A program made the position numbers and the translations under genes. Positions 10,808 through 22,300 of a stretch of DNA of 56,843 bases are shown one piece after another. Origin of the DNA: Nemertoderma westbladi (lineage: Eukaryota; Xenacoelomorpha; Nemertodermatida; Nemertodermatidae); the NCBI GenBank assembly GCA_032718475.1, contig JAUCBJ010001700.1, positions 1 through 56,843 on the forward strand. The letters are read 5' to 3'. Within the stretch, counting starts at the first letter, position 1. Each line of letters starts with the position of its first letter. Under the pieces are notes generated by a model. That model was not told where the DNA came from, ran no database searches, and saw only the letters and a list, made by a program, of their open reading frames with translations.

Positions 10808-11788
10808 ACCCTCTTATGTTATGTCTTTTTTCTGTTGGAAGTCCCCAGACCTTTTCGTACACATTTTATAAGAAATTATAAAAAAAAAATAAAATAGAGT
10901 CTAGGTTTAAATAATTAATCAACTTGATTGAAACTTTTCTGAATGGCATTCACTTACATGGTGTGTAAAGCAACACTTTACGATTACAGTAAATGAGCCG
11001 ATTTAATACCCTTGTAACAAAGTGATCCTATACACTACTGAACATATGGTTGAATTATTCAAAAATTTGACCTTCAAAACGCAAAAATTAGTAATTATTC
11101 AGAATAAAAAACAATATACCTATCCTATACTAATTAATTGCTCATGGCAAAACTTTGATAAACTTTGACATAACAATATTAATTTCTCACAATATGATTA
11201 AAATAAAATTACAGGTTAATAGATAGGTAACGGGTGGTTTCAGTTAAAAAAACAAACGTTTTATCTAAATTTAAAGGGCCGGTCTTGGTAATTATTAACC
11301 TGATAAAAGTGCTATTTATACATAAAGACTTTAATGAGTAAAATGAATTCCACCAACTGATTTCATATTTTATGTGAATTGAAAATATTTAATGGGATTT
11401 TCTGTGAAAAACATAAAGACTAGACCGTAAAACATAAAGACTAGACCGACCTAGACCCACTACATCTGTAATTCTACAAACTGAAATTAGATTGATACAT
11501 CATAATATGGTTTTAACATTTTTATATGACAAGGGATCTTGAGTCATCCAATCCAAGATTCCTCTCTCTTGGTAGTTACTTGTAATCCAAAGGTGAAACA
11601 GTAACTGTCCAACTCTTCACCTTCCCCTTCCCCTTAATATTTACGCGAAACCTTAATGTGAAAAGTGCGCGAAATTTTTTCAATTTACAAGATTCGGCAC
11701 ATTGTTTGGAAGATGATAAACTGAAAATTGACTAAAAGAAGTTATATAATATGTAAATATAGAGCAATAAAATACATAGGAACTAGCC

Positions 11789-11846
11789 AGGGAATGCCTG
11801 TTCACCACAATGGGTGATCCTTCACAGTAAACCCTTTCATTCCATA
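11789..11846. mobile_element. SINE body fragment, single unit
   Basis: GGAATGCCTGTTCACCAC followed by ATGGGTGATCC and CACAGTAAACCC matches one unit of the array at 2523-3320 with a few changes. It is a lone diverged copy of the SINE body, showing that the unit exists outside the array. Confidence 0.75.
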
Positions 11847-12294
11847 TATTTTAACAAAGACGCCTAAATTAGCAACGCCTTACCAGTCAGCTAGCGATTA
11901 CAACATTGTAGTTTCTTTGATACAAAAACAAGTAAACATAATCAAATTATCCTACAGCTGTTTTCGTAAAATAGAAGAATGTAAACAACCTTGTGTAACA
12001 TATTTCCACTGAAAAACCAATTTAATCAAGGAAGAAACAAGTAGTTCAATAAGTTCCTGAGCACTGGCATAACCACCATACCAACAACATAGGGGCAATG
12101 GCGATACACTTCGAGGTTAAAACAACACACAACATGGTCACTGAACAAACGACTTAAACTCAAAATGAAAGCGACCGCTCATTTAATAAACAACACCATT
12201 TAGTGCCTACGTACAGCACAGACTATTCATATTTCAAGCGACAAATGCGTCGCGAATTCGAGTTTATAAAAAATGTTTATAGCGCATCTAATGA

Positions 12295-12300
12295 TTTATT
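12295..12300 (-). terminator. Poly(A) signal AATAAA
   Basis: A canonical AATAAA on the minus strand lies 230 nt downstream of the stop codon of the terminal exon. Its placement suits the 3' end of that gene. Confidence 0.55.
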
Positions 12301-12529
12301 GTTAAAATTGTCCTAATTTACCACTGAGTCTATGGTTCAGCGATAAATTAAATGATTTAACGTCATATGGGAACAAGTTTAAAAGTTTTAACTTGAAAGT
12401 GTTATTCAGATGTTCCTTATGAATAGTCAGAAATATGAATACTATATAATTTGTCAAATAAATCGAGAATCGAGAAATAATCGTAAAAGGGCGGCTCTGT
12501 AATAGAAACTCCATAAGTGATAATCGGTC

Positions 12530-13441
12530 TTACAGCTCTGCTATTGGTTCATCGTTTTCATCTCTACTTATAAATACTGTGCGCTGTTCGTCTGTAGGGC
12601 GAGTCGGTGTGCTGTCGCCATCTAGCGAGGAGTTTGGGAACACACAGCCGTCGGAGTCCCCCCCATCGTCGTCCGGCGGCGGCGGCGGCGTAGAATCCGA
12701 CGAAACGCTCCGAGGTGGGCTCGAACTCGGTACCTCGAGTTCCCACTGTTCCCTGTCGACATCCGTTTCCCCAGTCGTCGTTCCGTCGATACGCATCAAC
12801 CAATCAGGAGGCTGCGAGTCGTTGTAACCCACAGTCCGAGTCACCGTTCGCGTGGAGGATGACGTCACCGTTCGCGTGGAAGATGACGTCACGGTTCGCG
12901 AGGAAGTTGACGTCACGGTTCGAGTGGAAGTTGACGTCACGATAAAGTCCGTATCGGAAGCGGAGTAATCCCCATTATTCCGGGGATAGACCACGTCGTC
13001 ATCCGAAGAGGACCTGTTGTAGACGGGGTCACTGTTGCCAGGTAACGGTGTAATATCTTCCCGAGCCAGTTCGAAGTTATCGTCGTCGGCGATTCCCCGT
13101 ATAGAGTCGTAGCTCTCGGTAAAGTCAGACTCTGTCGAGTCGTTGGTCGTCACGGTGACGTCATCGGTAAGAACGCGGTCCCCATTGGCTGATTCGGCTT
13201 CGCTGGAAGATTCGTTGACAACGTCTGGGTCTGGACGAGTGGCGGTGTGGGGAAGGGTGGCGGGGTGGGAAGGGGTGGCGGGGTGGGAAGGGGTGCCGGG
13301 GTCTGGAGGGGTGCCGGGAACCTCGTCGGTAGAGAAACTGCGCTCAGAACCCGTCTGGGTTCCAGTATCGATGGTAACGGGTTCGCCATCTATCAGTGGT
13401 TTCATCAACGGTGTCAGCTGTTCTACGGCACTCCTAATGTT
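12530..13441 (-). CDS. Terminal coding exon of an unknown minus-strand gene (acidic, Ser/Thr/Pro-rich tail)
   Basis: The exon begins after a textbook acceptor (pyrimidine tract then CTTTAG at 13442) with NIRSAVEQLTPLMKPLIDGE. It stays open for 303 codons to TAA at 12530. An ATG frame start inside the exon is unnecessary because coding sequence reaches the acceptor in phase 0. The first 20 residues look helical. The rest is low complexity: proline-rich GTPSHPATP-type repeats, an acidic Ser/Asp region (ESDFTESYDSIRG), four 8-residue repeats of the TVTSSSTR type encoded by 24-nt units (12838-12940), and a proline run. The exon is much GC-richer than its surroundings. It most likely encodes a disordered C-terminal tail. 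The family is not recognised. The link to the exons at 49.8-51.2 kb is an inference from strand, matching phase, and lack of any other 5' or 3' partner in the window. Confidence 0.75.
   Translation of the reverse strand, partial: NIRSAVEQLTPLMKPLIDGEPVTIDTGTQTGSERSFSTDEVPGTPPDPGTPSHPATPSHPATLPHTATRPDPDVVNESSSEAESANGDRVLTDDVTVTTNDSTESDFTESYDSIRGIADDDNFELAREDITPLPGNSDPVYNRSSSDDDVVYPRNNGDYSASDTDFIVTSTSTRTVTSTSSRTVTSSSTRTVTSSSTRTVTRTVGYNDSQPPDWLMRIDGTTTGETDVDREQWELEVPSSSPPRSVSSDSTPPPPPDDDGGDSDGCVFPNSSLDGDSTPTRPTDEQRTVFISRDENDEPIAEL
12838..12940 (-). repeat. 24-bp coding repeat, 4 copies, each with TGACGTCA
   Basis: Four 24-bp units encode the TVTSSSTR-like repeats. Each contains the palindrome TGACGTCA, at 12860, 12884, 12908 and 12932. 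A fifth lies at 13156, outside the repeat. The palindrome matches the consensus cyclic-AMP response element, but here it may simply follow from the V-T-S codons. Confidence 0.85.
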
Positions 13442-13690
13442 CTAAAGGGAGGGATAAAAAATTATAGACGAATGAGTAAAGTTTCAAACAAGGGAGAAAA
13501 GTTATAAAGAACGGAGAAAAGTAAATAGAGAAGGGAGAAACGTAATACAGTAGGGATAAAAGTAATAAAGGGGGGAGAAATTCAAAACATATAAGGAGAA
13601 AAATTAAGGAAGGATACAATTTATATTAGAGGGAGAAAATTTATTGAAGAGGGAAAAAAGATATAAAGGAATATAACAAGTTATCAATAA
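13442..13690 (-). promoter_or_regulatory. Extended pyrimidine-rich tract upstream of the terminal exon acceptor
   Basis: For about 240 nt before the acceptor the minus strand is dominated by pyrimidines. It consists of degenerate units of about 22-25 nt (on the plus strand AGGGAGAAAAGT, AAGGGGGGAGAAA and similar). It serves as, or has grown from, the polypyrimidine tract of the 3' splice site. The length is far beyond what splicing needs and suggests tandem growth of the original tract. Confidence 0.6.
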
Positions 13691-14699
13691 AGAAATACAT
13701 TTTTTAGATAACAAAACAAAACAAAACTCACGTTGAACAAAAAATTAGCATTAAATTAGTTATAAAAACGCACTGAAGAATGTGTCACGCGTAATCCGAA
13801 AACTAGTTAATCGCATTTATTCAATAGCAAGAGCAAAAAAAAGTTTAAAAAAATCGAAAATTCTAAAGTTTTTAGTTGTGATAAAAACCAAAAGTTTAAG
13901 AAGCTATAAGATACAAAGTCACCCTTCCTAACTGATAAAATATACTGACTTTCTTTAGAAGTGGCGTGAGATGGCGTCCTTACTAAATTTATTCATTTCA
14001 ACCGGCAGTATTAGGTTGCATCTGCAATTCTTCAATTTATTTATTCAATTATGTTTTGGTTGATAAATAAAATGTTTTTCAAATTCAATGCGATTCTGAC
14101 CGATATCTAGCAGGGCACAGGGGTATCGCACTAAAGCAGAGGTTCAATGTAAGGTAATCTAAAATAGCGGATGTAAGTCGGGTAGATAATAAAATAAAGC
14201 AAACGGAGTAATAGTTTCCTCCTGAATGTAGAATTGATCAAATAGTTAAGAGATACGGAGATTAGCAGCTGACTGGTAAGATAAAACGAACCCCACAGGG
14301 GACCCGATCCCAGCCCACAATTGTTTATCGAACCGTACGAGGTGCTGGGGACTCTTATCAACAGATCTACATCCGGTGTGTCCGATAGCTTGTAACTATG
14401 GTAACGTAGATATAAACGCCGCTCAAACATGCAGCACTCGTGCGTCAAACAAAACAAAAAATTTATTTAATTTCATGTAAAATTCCAAACCCACTGGTCT
14501 AGGTGTGCCCATAACACTACGATCTGTATTGTATGGACGGACACCCACGGGCAGTTAACGAGCACCTCATTCATTTAGTATGAATTTTTATTAAATCAAC
14601 CAAGTGATTTGACTGACCCCACCTCGCCCTAATCTCCTTCCCGCATATAATAGGTTTTATATAAGAAATGTGTCAGGTCAAGTATTCTAGGTCATTGAT
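13691..14699. other. Intron sequence of the inferred minus-strand gene
   Basis: AT-rich. A minus-strand frame at 14457-14131 (108 codons) has a central part with fairly normal codon use (SDTPDVDLLIRVPSTSYG) and GC content above its surroundings. It has no recognisable family and is not bounded by a convincing acceptor/donor pair. It could be an old transposon fragment or an alternative exon. Confidence 0.4.
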
Positions 14700-15155
14700 C
14701 AAGAAAACTTGCCACCTCCATGCAGCATAAAGGAGGTGCCACCTGTAGCTGCATAGACCCTCTTACTAGGGCAAATCTGGTCCTGTAACTAGGACCCCCT
14801 TCGTTCTGGGATAAGGACGCCCTTGGTCCTGGATTAAGGAACCATATACTTGGCTGCAGGGGTATATGGCCTGACCAGGCAGATGGTGATCTACCAATGG
14901 CTGGTCAGGAGTAGAGTGTTCTCATGTCCACTCTAAGAGCACTTCACTGCGACCTGCACCTGGCAGCAAGGGTACAGGGCATGACCCAGCAGATGAGCTG
15001 CAACAGCCAATGGTGGGTCATGTGCGCCAGAGTAGATATGGGTGATGGGCCTCATATCTGACTCCATTGCGACACCCACCCTGTGGAATGGCAAACCAGG
15101 GTGTGGTATTTGCCCCGAGAGCTGACTCGGCAAAAAAGCACCCCCAACCCCCACT

Positions 15156-16552
15156 ATGGATTACATTAGCAATGCGGAGGTCCGGCCACTAGAGGCCAGT
15201 GGAATTACCGGACACAATCGGCCTCACAGGCGTCAGTTAACTCCTGACCGGCTGCCTGTCTCACCCCCTACTAGAGCAGCCAACAATTCTTTGAGTCCCT
15301 TTCCTGATGACCTTTCTGGCCCAAACCCTGGGTCACCAGGAAGGCCAGATTGTGATGGGGAGAGGGATTCTGGAGTTGGAGGCTACTCTCATGTTCCACC
15401 CCGACCAACAAAGCCATTGGTGAATCTAAGGCAAGTCACTAGACTAGCCTCAGTAAACACCCTAACACTCGGGTCCCCAATACGACAAGGTGAGCTGACT
15501 GCCTTGGCAGATAAACTTTCTCTTAGCGCCGTGGGTGTTCAAGAGCACCGAATGCAGACTGGACAGACTGATGAGGTTCTGATTAAGGACATGGGGGCGG
15601 TTGGCGACTCGCCCTCGCGTCAGCAGATGATAGTGGCAATGGTGGAATTGGTCTATTGATGAATCCAACTGCACATGCAGCATTGGACAAAATAGACCAA
15701 ATCTCTAACCGCATCATCCGTTGCCACTTCTCATGTTCTGGAAGACTGGCTAAGAAGTTTCCTAAGGTGGTTCTGATTGTGTGCTACTCTCCAACTAGTG
15801 TTGCCCCTGTAGAGGAGGTGGAAAATTTCTACCACAATCTACAAGCAGCTACTGATGGAGTGGATCAGCATGCATTCTTAACATTCCTGGGAGACTTTAA
15901 TGCAAGTCTGCATCAATCACCTACATCGCCCTGGGTCTATAGCAATAGTGTTAACCGAAATTCTGTCCATCTTCAGGATTTTATCTCTGGAAATGGATTG
16001 TTTTCGGCTGGAACCCAGTTCAAGAAGCGAACTGGAAAGCTATGGACTCATAGTGGACCCAGTGGTCACAAGTCCCAGATAGACCATATTCTGTTTCGTA
16101 GGAAATACAGTAGCTCTATACAAGACTGTAATGCATTTACACTTCGACCCTTCTCCAGTGATCACCGCCTTATTGTGGCCAAGGTAAAACTTAGTCTGCG
16201 TGCTAGCAGAACAACGAAATCTGCCTTGCCGCGGCATGACTGGTCCTCTCTGTTGCAACAGCCAAGTGTGAGATCCAGCTTCACACTACAGCTGAGCAAC
16301 AGGTATGAGGCTCTTGCCTCTGAGGCGGCAGATCACTGTGAGGGCTATACTGCCTTTACAGAAGCAGTTAAGTTAGCAGCTGCAGAAACAGTTCCTGTAT
16401 ACCCTCGAAACAGGAAAAGGGCCCCCTGGACTGACAACAAAATTCAGAAGTGCCGAAATGACCTTCATAAGGCGCAGAAAGAGTCCCGACTCAAACAGAC
16501 TACAGCGGCCAAGAATGCAGTTAAGGCTGCATCTAGGTCCCTGAACACGTGA
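15156..16552 (+). pseudogene. LINE endonuclease region, frameshifted
   Basis: The ATG at 15156 starts a proline-rich leader of about 90 residues. An APE-type endonuclease follows: NTLTLG near the start, VGVQEHRMQTG, then GDFNASL, QIDHILFRR and SDHRL. These correspond to the catalytic motifs of LINE endonucleases that nick the target DNA. The frame breaks in a G-run at about 15595-15600. Past this point GGIGLLMNP and the rest of the domain lie in the next frame, consistent with loss of one G. The apparent start at 15656 is not a real start. A second break near 16545-16552 separates this part from the reverse transcriptase. Confidence 0.8.
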
Positions 16553-18384
16553 ACAGGCAGTACTCTGCTAATCTACAGGAGCTAATAAACCAACAGGTTG
16601 ATGCCATCAATGATGCTGACGACAGCAGGCAATCAACCCAGGCATGGAAATCGATCAATCTGCTTACTGAGCGGAAAAGCCAACCAACCACCAAGGTTAA
16701 GGCTGAATCACCAGCCGATCGCCTCAATGGTTGGAAAGCCCACTTTGAAAAGCTCCTCAATAATGACAGGGTATTGCCTGATAACTTTATAGAAGTAAAA
16801 GTGTCTGAGTCTGTACTCCCAGATATTCCCATTGGCGATATCTCCTTTGCAGAAGTGAAGGCTGCTGCAAAGAGCATTAAGACCAATCGTGCCAGTGGAG
16901 TAGATGGTGTTCCCCCTGATGTCTTTAAAATACCTGAGTGTTTAAAGCTCATCAATCCCATCATAGTAGACATGTACCGAACAACAAGAGTCCCACAAGA
17001 AATGAAAACATATAAGTTGGTGCCAGTTCCCAAGAAGGGCAACCTAACACTCTATGGTTCTTTTCGGGGAATCTCTTTGATCTCGATTGCTGCAAAGCTA
17101 TACAATAGGATTCTATTAAATCGCATCAGGGATCCCATTGAGAGACTGCTCCGTGGAAATCAGAATGGGTTCCGTAAAGGTCGTGGGACCATGGAGCCCA
17201 TTTTGGCACTTAAAAGGATAATTGAAGAGTTATCAAAAAAGAAAGACAGGCATCTGGCTGTTATCTTTGTTGACTTCTTCAAGGCCTTTGATTCAGTCTC
17301 TCGCTCACGTATGTTCAGCATACTTTCATTATATGGGATTCCTGATGAAATTATTGCAGCAATCAGATCAGTATACGATGGTTCGACAACATTTGTGTCT
17401 ACTGTTGACGGTGACACAGAACCATTTGAAGTGTTATGGGGCGTCCTCCAAGGAGACACACTTGCACCATTCTTGTTCATTATTGTGGTTGACTATGTTC
17501 TACGCATGTCCTTAGATCATTATAATGATGATGGGGTGATGATAACTCCACCTACTGGCTCCAGAAGTCGAGGAAATCCTGCCAAGTACCTAACTGATCT
17601 AGACTTTGCTGATGACTTAGGAGTACTCTCAGAATCATTAGAGGGAGCCCAACGGCTCCTCAGCTCATTAGAACATGCTGCTTCTAGTGTTGGTCTTTTT
17701 ATTAACTCCAGAAAGACCAAAATTCTGACAGTTAACTTTGAAAGTCCTCAGCAAGTCTCTGATCGGATGAGCATAAGCTCAAAGGATGGTATGCTTGAGC
17801 ATGTGGACGACTTCTGTTACCTGGGATCATGGATCCGGAAGTCAGGTGAGGACCTTCGAATACGTAAGGGAAAGGCATGGGCAGCCTTGAATAGGCTTTC
17901 CAGGATTTGGAAGTCACCGAGAATTAATCAGAAACTTAAGGTCCGATTATTTAGAGCAGCAGTAGTTCCAGTACTCCTCTACGGGAGTCCATGCTGGGCT
18001 CTAACTGCTGAGGACACCAAATCTCTGGATGGCACATTCACAAGAATGCTACGCCGGGTTCATTGTGTCAAGTACAATGCACACATCTCCAACCAGACAC
18101 TATATAACATTGGAGGTGTCTCATTGGTTCCCCCAAGCTTGACACTAGAACAAAATCGCCTCCGCTTTGCAGGACATTGCTTTCGCCGTGAGGACCAGCC
18201 AGTGCATAATCTTGTACTTTGGCAGCCTCATGGAGTGAATAAGCATGGTGGACAGCCCATGACTTTCTTGAGACGCATCTTAAAGGACACTGGCCTTAAA
18301 GATGCGGATGATCTAGCAAATGTCATGGGTGATAGGGAGTTGTGGCGGTGCAATTTTGTTGACAAGCCGGCACAGCATTCTTAA
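16549..18384 (+). pseudogene. LINE reverse transcriptase region (intact frame, detached from endonuclease)
   Basis: An open frame of 611 codons that continues the LINE polyprotein after a frameshift, so its first codon (GTG) is not a real start. RT motifs appear in order: NQNGFRKGRGT, VDFFKAFDSV (catalytic Asp), LQGDTLAPFLF, DFADD (catalytic pair, residues about 353-356), GLFINSRKTK and YLGS. The region after the RT domain has the RRVHCVKYNAHISN and LRFAGHCFRR segments common to this LINE group. The enzyme would copy element RNA at a nicked target. The RT core shows no internal stop. Confidence 0.85.
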
Positions 18385-18770
18385 AAATGCAGCTGCAATG
18401 CAGCATGCCGATCCTAGTATATAAGAAATTATCTCTTTTTTATGTACTTTTAATCACCATGCGCAGTAATTTTAATCCACCGTATATGCGCATGCAGTAC
18501 TGCTGCTTATCAGTGGTATTTCCGGTACTTATTTATTTTTATTTTTCTCACCACTCTCGCTGGTGCATTAACGACGCTGCTTGCTGCCACGATAAGGTCC
18601 TCTAATAACGGTGCTATATTTGAGATTGTGTTCTTCTGGATGCACACTACCCGGTCTGTAAGCCTACTTACTATGTGCAGTAAATAATTCAAATACCGTA
18701 TATACCTGTAATGGGCAGGATTGCCCTGTTTGCCCATTCGTTTCTTAATAAATTATTAGAAAAAAAAATA

Positions 18771-19360
18771 CTACGAAATTTGGGCTGCATGTGAGAAAAT
18801 TATCGAAGAATTCTTCTCCTTCTAAAAATAAATAAAATTTCACTAGGCGGGTATTATAATTTACATGAAAAACGAAGCAGCTCCAGGACCAAATTTCAAA
18901 AATTTTTGATATTCAAAACTAATAGTGTGGCTTTGTTGGCTATCTATAGTAGGTTTTCCAAAACGCTGAATCGAATGAACTTATATTCCATTTCCTAAAA
19001 TTGAGCGGTGTGCTGTTTTTCGTGCACATAAGAAGTGGGTGTGGCACCAAGATTAATAATGTTGATATAATGTTAATAATGGATTAATAATGTTGTAGAA
19101 GCATAGTTTTACAGCAAATATATCACGGGGGCGGGCCGATTAACCCCCCCCCCCCCCCCTCCCCCCAGTGGGGAAATAAAGATTAATAATCGAAATAAGG
19201 AAATTTCAATTGTCAACTGGAAAGTAGACTATTTGGATTAGATTATTTCTAAATAGACTGTTCTACCAGAATCAAATACTTTAGGAAAGTAGTATCGGTT
19301 AAAGGATATTTAGTCTTCAACATCCTAACCTTCTAACCTTCCAGAAGTTAGTTAAGTTCT
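18771..19360. other. Intron sequence between LINE and satellite array
   Basis: AT-rich, with a C16-T-C6 tract at 19144-19166. At 19327-19344 the plus strand has CTAACCTTCTAACCTTCC, a short repeat related to the CTAACCTTAC core of the adjacent array. Confidence 0.5.
19144..19166. repeat. Poly-C tract (C16 T C6)
   Basis: The fourth long C-run on the plus strand in this window, 200 bp left of the 63-bp array. Confidence 0.85.
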
Positions 19361-22300
19361 ATAAGTTGTAGGTTCTCTTGACTTCGACCCTGCGGTATTT
19401 CCTTACTAACCTTACATATACCAATAAGTTGTGCGTTCTCTTGACTTCGATCCTGCGGTATTTCCTTACTAACCTTACATATACCAATAAGTTGTGCGTT
19501 CTCTTGACTTCGACCCTGTGGTATTTCCTTACTAACCTTACATATACCAATAAGTTGTGCGTTCTCTTGACTTCGACCCTGTGGTATTTCCTTACTAACC
19601 TTACATATACCAATAAGTTGTGCGTTCTCTTGACTTCGACCCTGTGGTATTTCCTTACTAACCTTACATATACCAATAAGTTGTGCGTTCTCTTGACTTC
19701 GATCCTGCTCTATTTCCTTACTAACCTTACATATACCAATAAGTTGTGCGTTCTCTTGACTTCGACCCTGTGGTATTTCCTTACTAACCTTACATATACC
19801 AATAAGTTGTGCGTTCTCTTGACTTCGATCCTGTGGTATTTCCTTACTAACCTTACATATACCAATAAGTTGTGCGTTCTCTTGACTTCGATCCTGTGGT
19901 ATTTCCTTACTAACCTTACATATACCAATAAGTTGTGCGTTCTCTTGACTTCGACCCTGCGGTATTTCCTTACTAACCTTACATATACCAATAAGTTGTG
20001 CGTTCTCTTGACTTCGACCCTGTGGTATTTCCTTACTAACCTTACATATACCAATAAGTTGTGCGTTCTCTTGACTTCGATCCTGCTCTATTTCCTTACT
20101 AACCTTACATATACCAATAAGTTGTGCGTTCTCTTGACTTCGACCCTGTGGTATTTCCTTACTAACCTTACATATACCAATAAGTTGTGCGTTCTCTTGA
20201 CTTCGACCCTGTGGTATTTCCTTACTAACCTTACATATACCAATAAGTTGTGCGTTCTCTTGACTTCGACCCTGCGGTATTTCCTTACTAACCTTACATA
20301 TACCAATAAGTTGTGCGTTCTCTTGACTTCGATCCTGCGGTATTTCCTTACTAACCTTACATATACCAATAAGTTGTGCGTTCTCTTGACTTCGACCCTG
20401 CGGTATTTCCTTACTAACCTTACATATACCAATAAGTTGTGCGTTCTCTTGACTTCGATCCTGCGGTATTTCCTTACTAACCTTACATATACCAATAAGT
20501 TGTGCGTTCTCTTGACTTCGATCCTGCGGTATTTCCTTACTAACCTTACATATACCAATAAGTTGTGCGTTCTCTTGACTTCGATCCTGCTCTATTTCCT
20601 TACTAACCTTACACATACCAATAAGTTGTGCGTTCTCTTGACTTCGACCCTGTGGTATTTCCTTACTAACCTTACATATACCAATAAGTTGTGCGTTCTC
20701 TTGACTTCGACCCTGCGGTATTTCCTTACTAACCTTACATATACCAATAAGTTGTGCGTTCTCTTGACTTCGACCCTGCGGTATTTCCTTACTAACCTTA
20801 CATATACCAATAAGTTGTGCTCTCTTGACTTCGACCCTGCGGTATTTCCTTACTAACCTTACATATACCAATAAGTTGTGCGTTCTCTTGACTTCGATCC
20901 TGCGGTATTTCCTTACTAACCTTACATATACCAATAAGTTGTGCGTTCTCTTGACTTCGACCCTGCTGTATTTCCTTACTAACCTTACATATACCAATAA
21001 GTTGTGCGTTCTCTTGACTTCGACCCTGCTGTATTTCCTTACTAACCTTACATATACCAATAAGTTGTGCGTTCTCTTGACTTCGATCCTGCGGTATTTC
21101 CTTACTAACCTTACATATACCAATAAGTTATGCGTTCTCTTGACTTCGATCCTGCTCTATTTCCTTACTAACCTTACACATACCAATAAGTTGTGCGTTC
21201 TCTTGACTTCGACCCTGCGGTATTTCCTTACTAACCTTACATATACCAATAAGTTATGCGTTCTCTTGACTTCGAACCTGCGGTATTTCCTTACTAACCT
21301 TACATATACCAATAAGTTGTGCGTTCTCTTGACTTCGACCCTGCGGTATTTCCTTACTAACCTTACATATACCAATAAGTTATGCGTTCTCTTGACTTCG
21401 ACCCTGCGGTATTTCCTTACTAACCTTACATATACCAATAAGTTGTGCGTTCTCTTGACTTCGACCCTGCTGTATTTCCTTACTAACCTTACATATACCA
21501 ATAAGTTGTGCGTTCTCTTGACTTCGATCCTGCGGTATTTCCTTACTAACCTTACATATACCAATAAGTTATGCGTTCTCTTGACTTCGACCCTGCGGTA
21601 TTTCCTTACTAACCTTACATATACCAATAAGTTGTGCGTTCTCTTGACTTCGATCCTGCTGTATTTCCTTACTAACCTTACATATACCAATAAGTTGTGC
21701 GTTCTCTTGACTTCGATCCTGTGGTATTTCCTTACTAACCTTACATATACCAATAAGTTGTGCGTTCTCTTGACTTCGATCCTGCTGTATTTCCTTACTA
21801 ACCTTACATATACCAATAAGTTGTGCGTTCTCTTGACTTCGATCCTGTGGTATTTCCTTACTAACCTTACATATACCAATAAGTTGTGCGTTCTCTTGAC
21901 TTCGATCCTGTGGTATTTCCTTACTAACCTTACACATACCAATAAGTTGTGCGTTCTCTTGACTTCGATCCTGCTGTATTTCCTTACTAACCTTACATAT
22001 ACCAATAAGTTGTGCGTTCTCTTGACTTCGATCCTGCTGTATTTCCTTACTAACCTTACATATACCAATAAGTTGTGCGTTCTCTTGACTTCGATCCTGT
22101 GGTATTTCCTTACTAACCTTACACATACCAATAAGTTGTGCGTTCTCTTGACTTCGATCCTGCTGTATTTCCTTACTAACCTTACATATACCAATAAGTT
22201 GTGCGTTCTCTTGACTTCGATCCTGCGGTATTTCCTTACTAACCTTACATATACCAATAAGTTGTGCGTTCTCTTGACTTCGACCCTGCGGTATTTCCTT

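Larger units (their letters stand above)
10690..12294. other. AT-rich intergenic stretch
   Basis: Contains a 20-C run and one SINE body fragment, otherwise no supported gene. A short direct repeat of ACATAAAGACTAGACCG is present near 11410-11450. Confidence 0.5.
14700..18770 (+). mobile_element. Non-LTR retrotransposon (LINE, APE-type endonuclease)
   Basis: A near full-length copy on the plus strand, so antisense to the inferred host gene. It has a 5' leader of about 450 bp, an endonuclease plus reverse-transcriptase coding region (15156-18384, broken twice), and a 3' region of about 385 bp ending in AATAAA (18747) and an A-rich tail near 18770. No separate gag-like first frame was seen. The motif set is shared by L2/CR1/RTE-like LINEs; the exact clade was not resolved. 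The 5' limit is approximate and target duplications were not identified. Frameshifts make this copy non-autonomous, but decay is light, with long intact frames. Confidence 0.85.

Noticed and set aside
12564-13507. Other frames over the terminal exon on both strands
   Set aside because: They lack splice-compatible borders, while the called frame is open from the acceptor to the stop and has sensible low-complexity tail composition.
19320-19345. Telomere-like repeat (GGTTAG cores)
   Set aside because: Only two imperfect copies occur, and the core is shared with the adjacent 63-bp unit rather than with a telomeric array.
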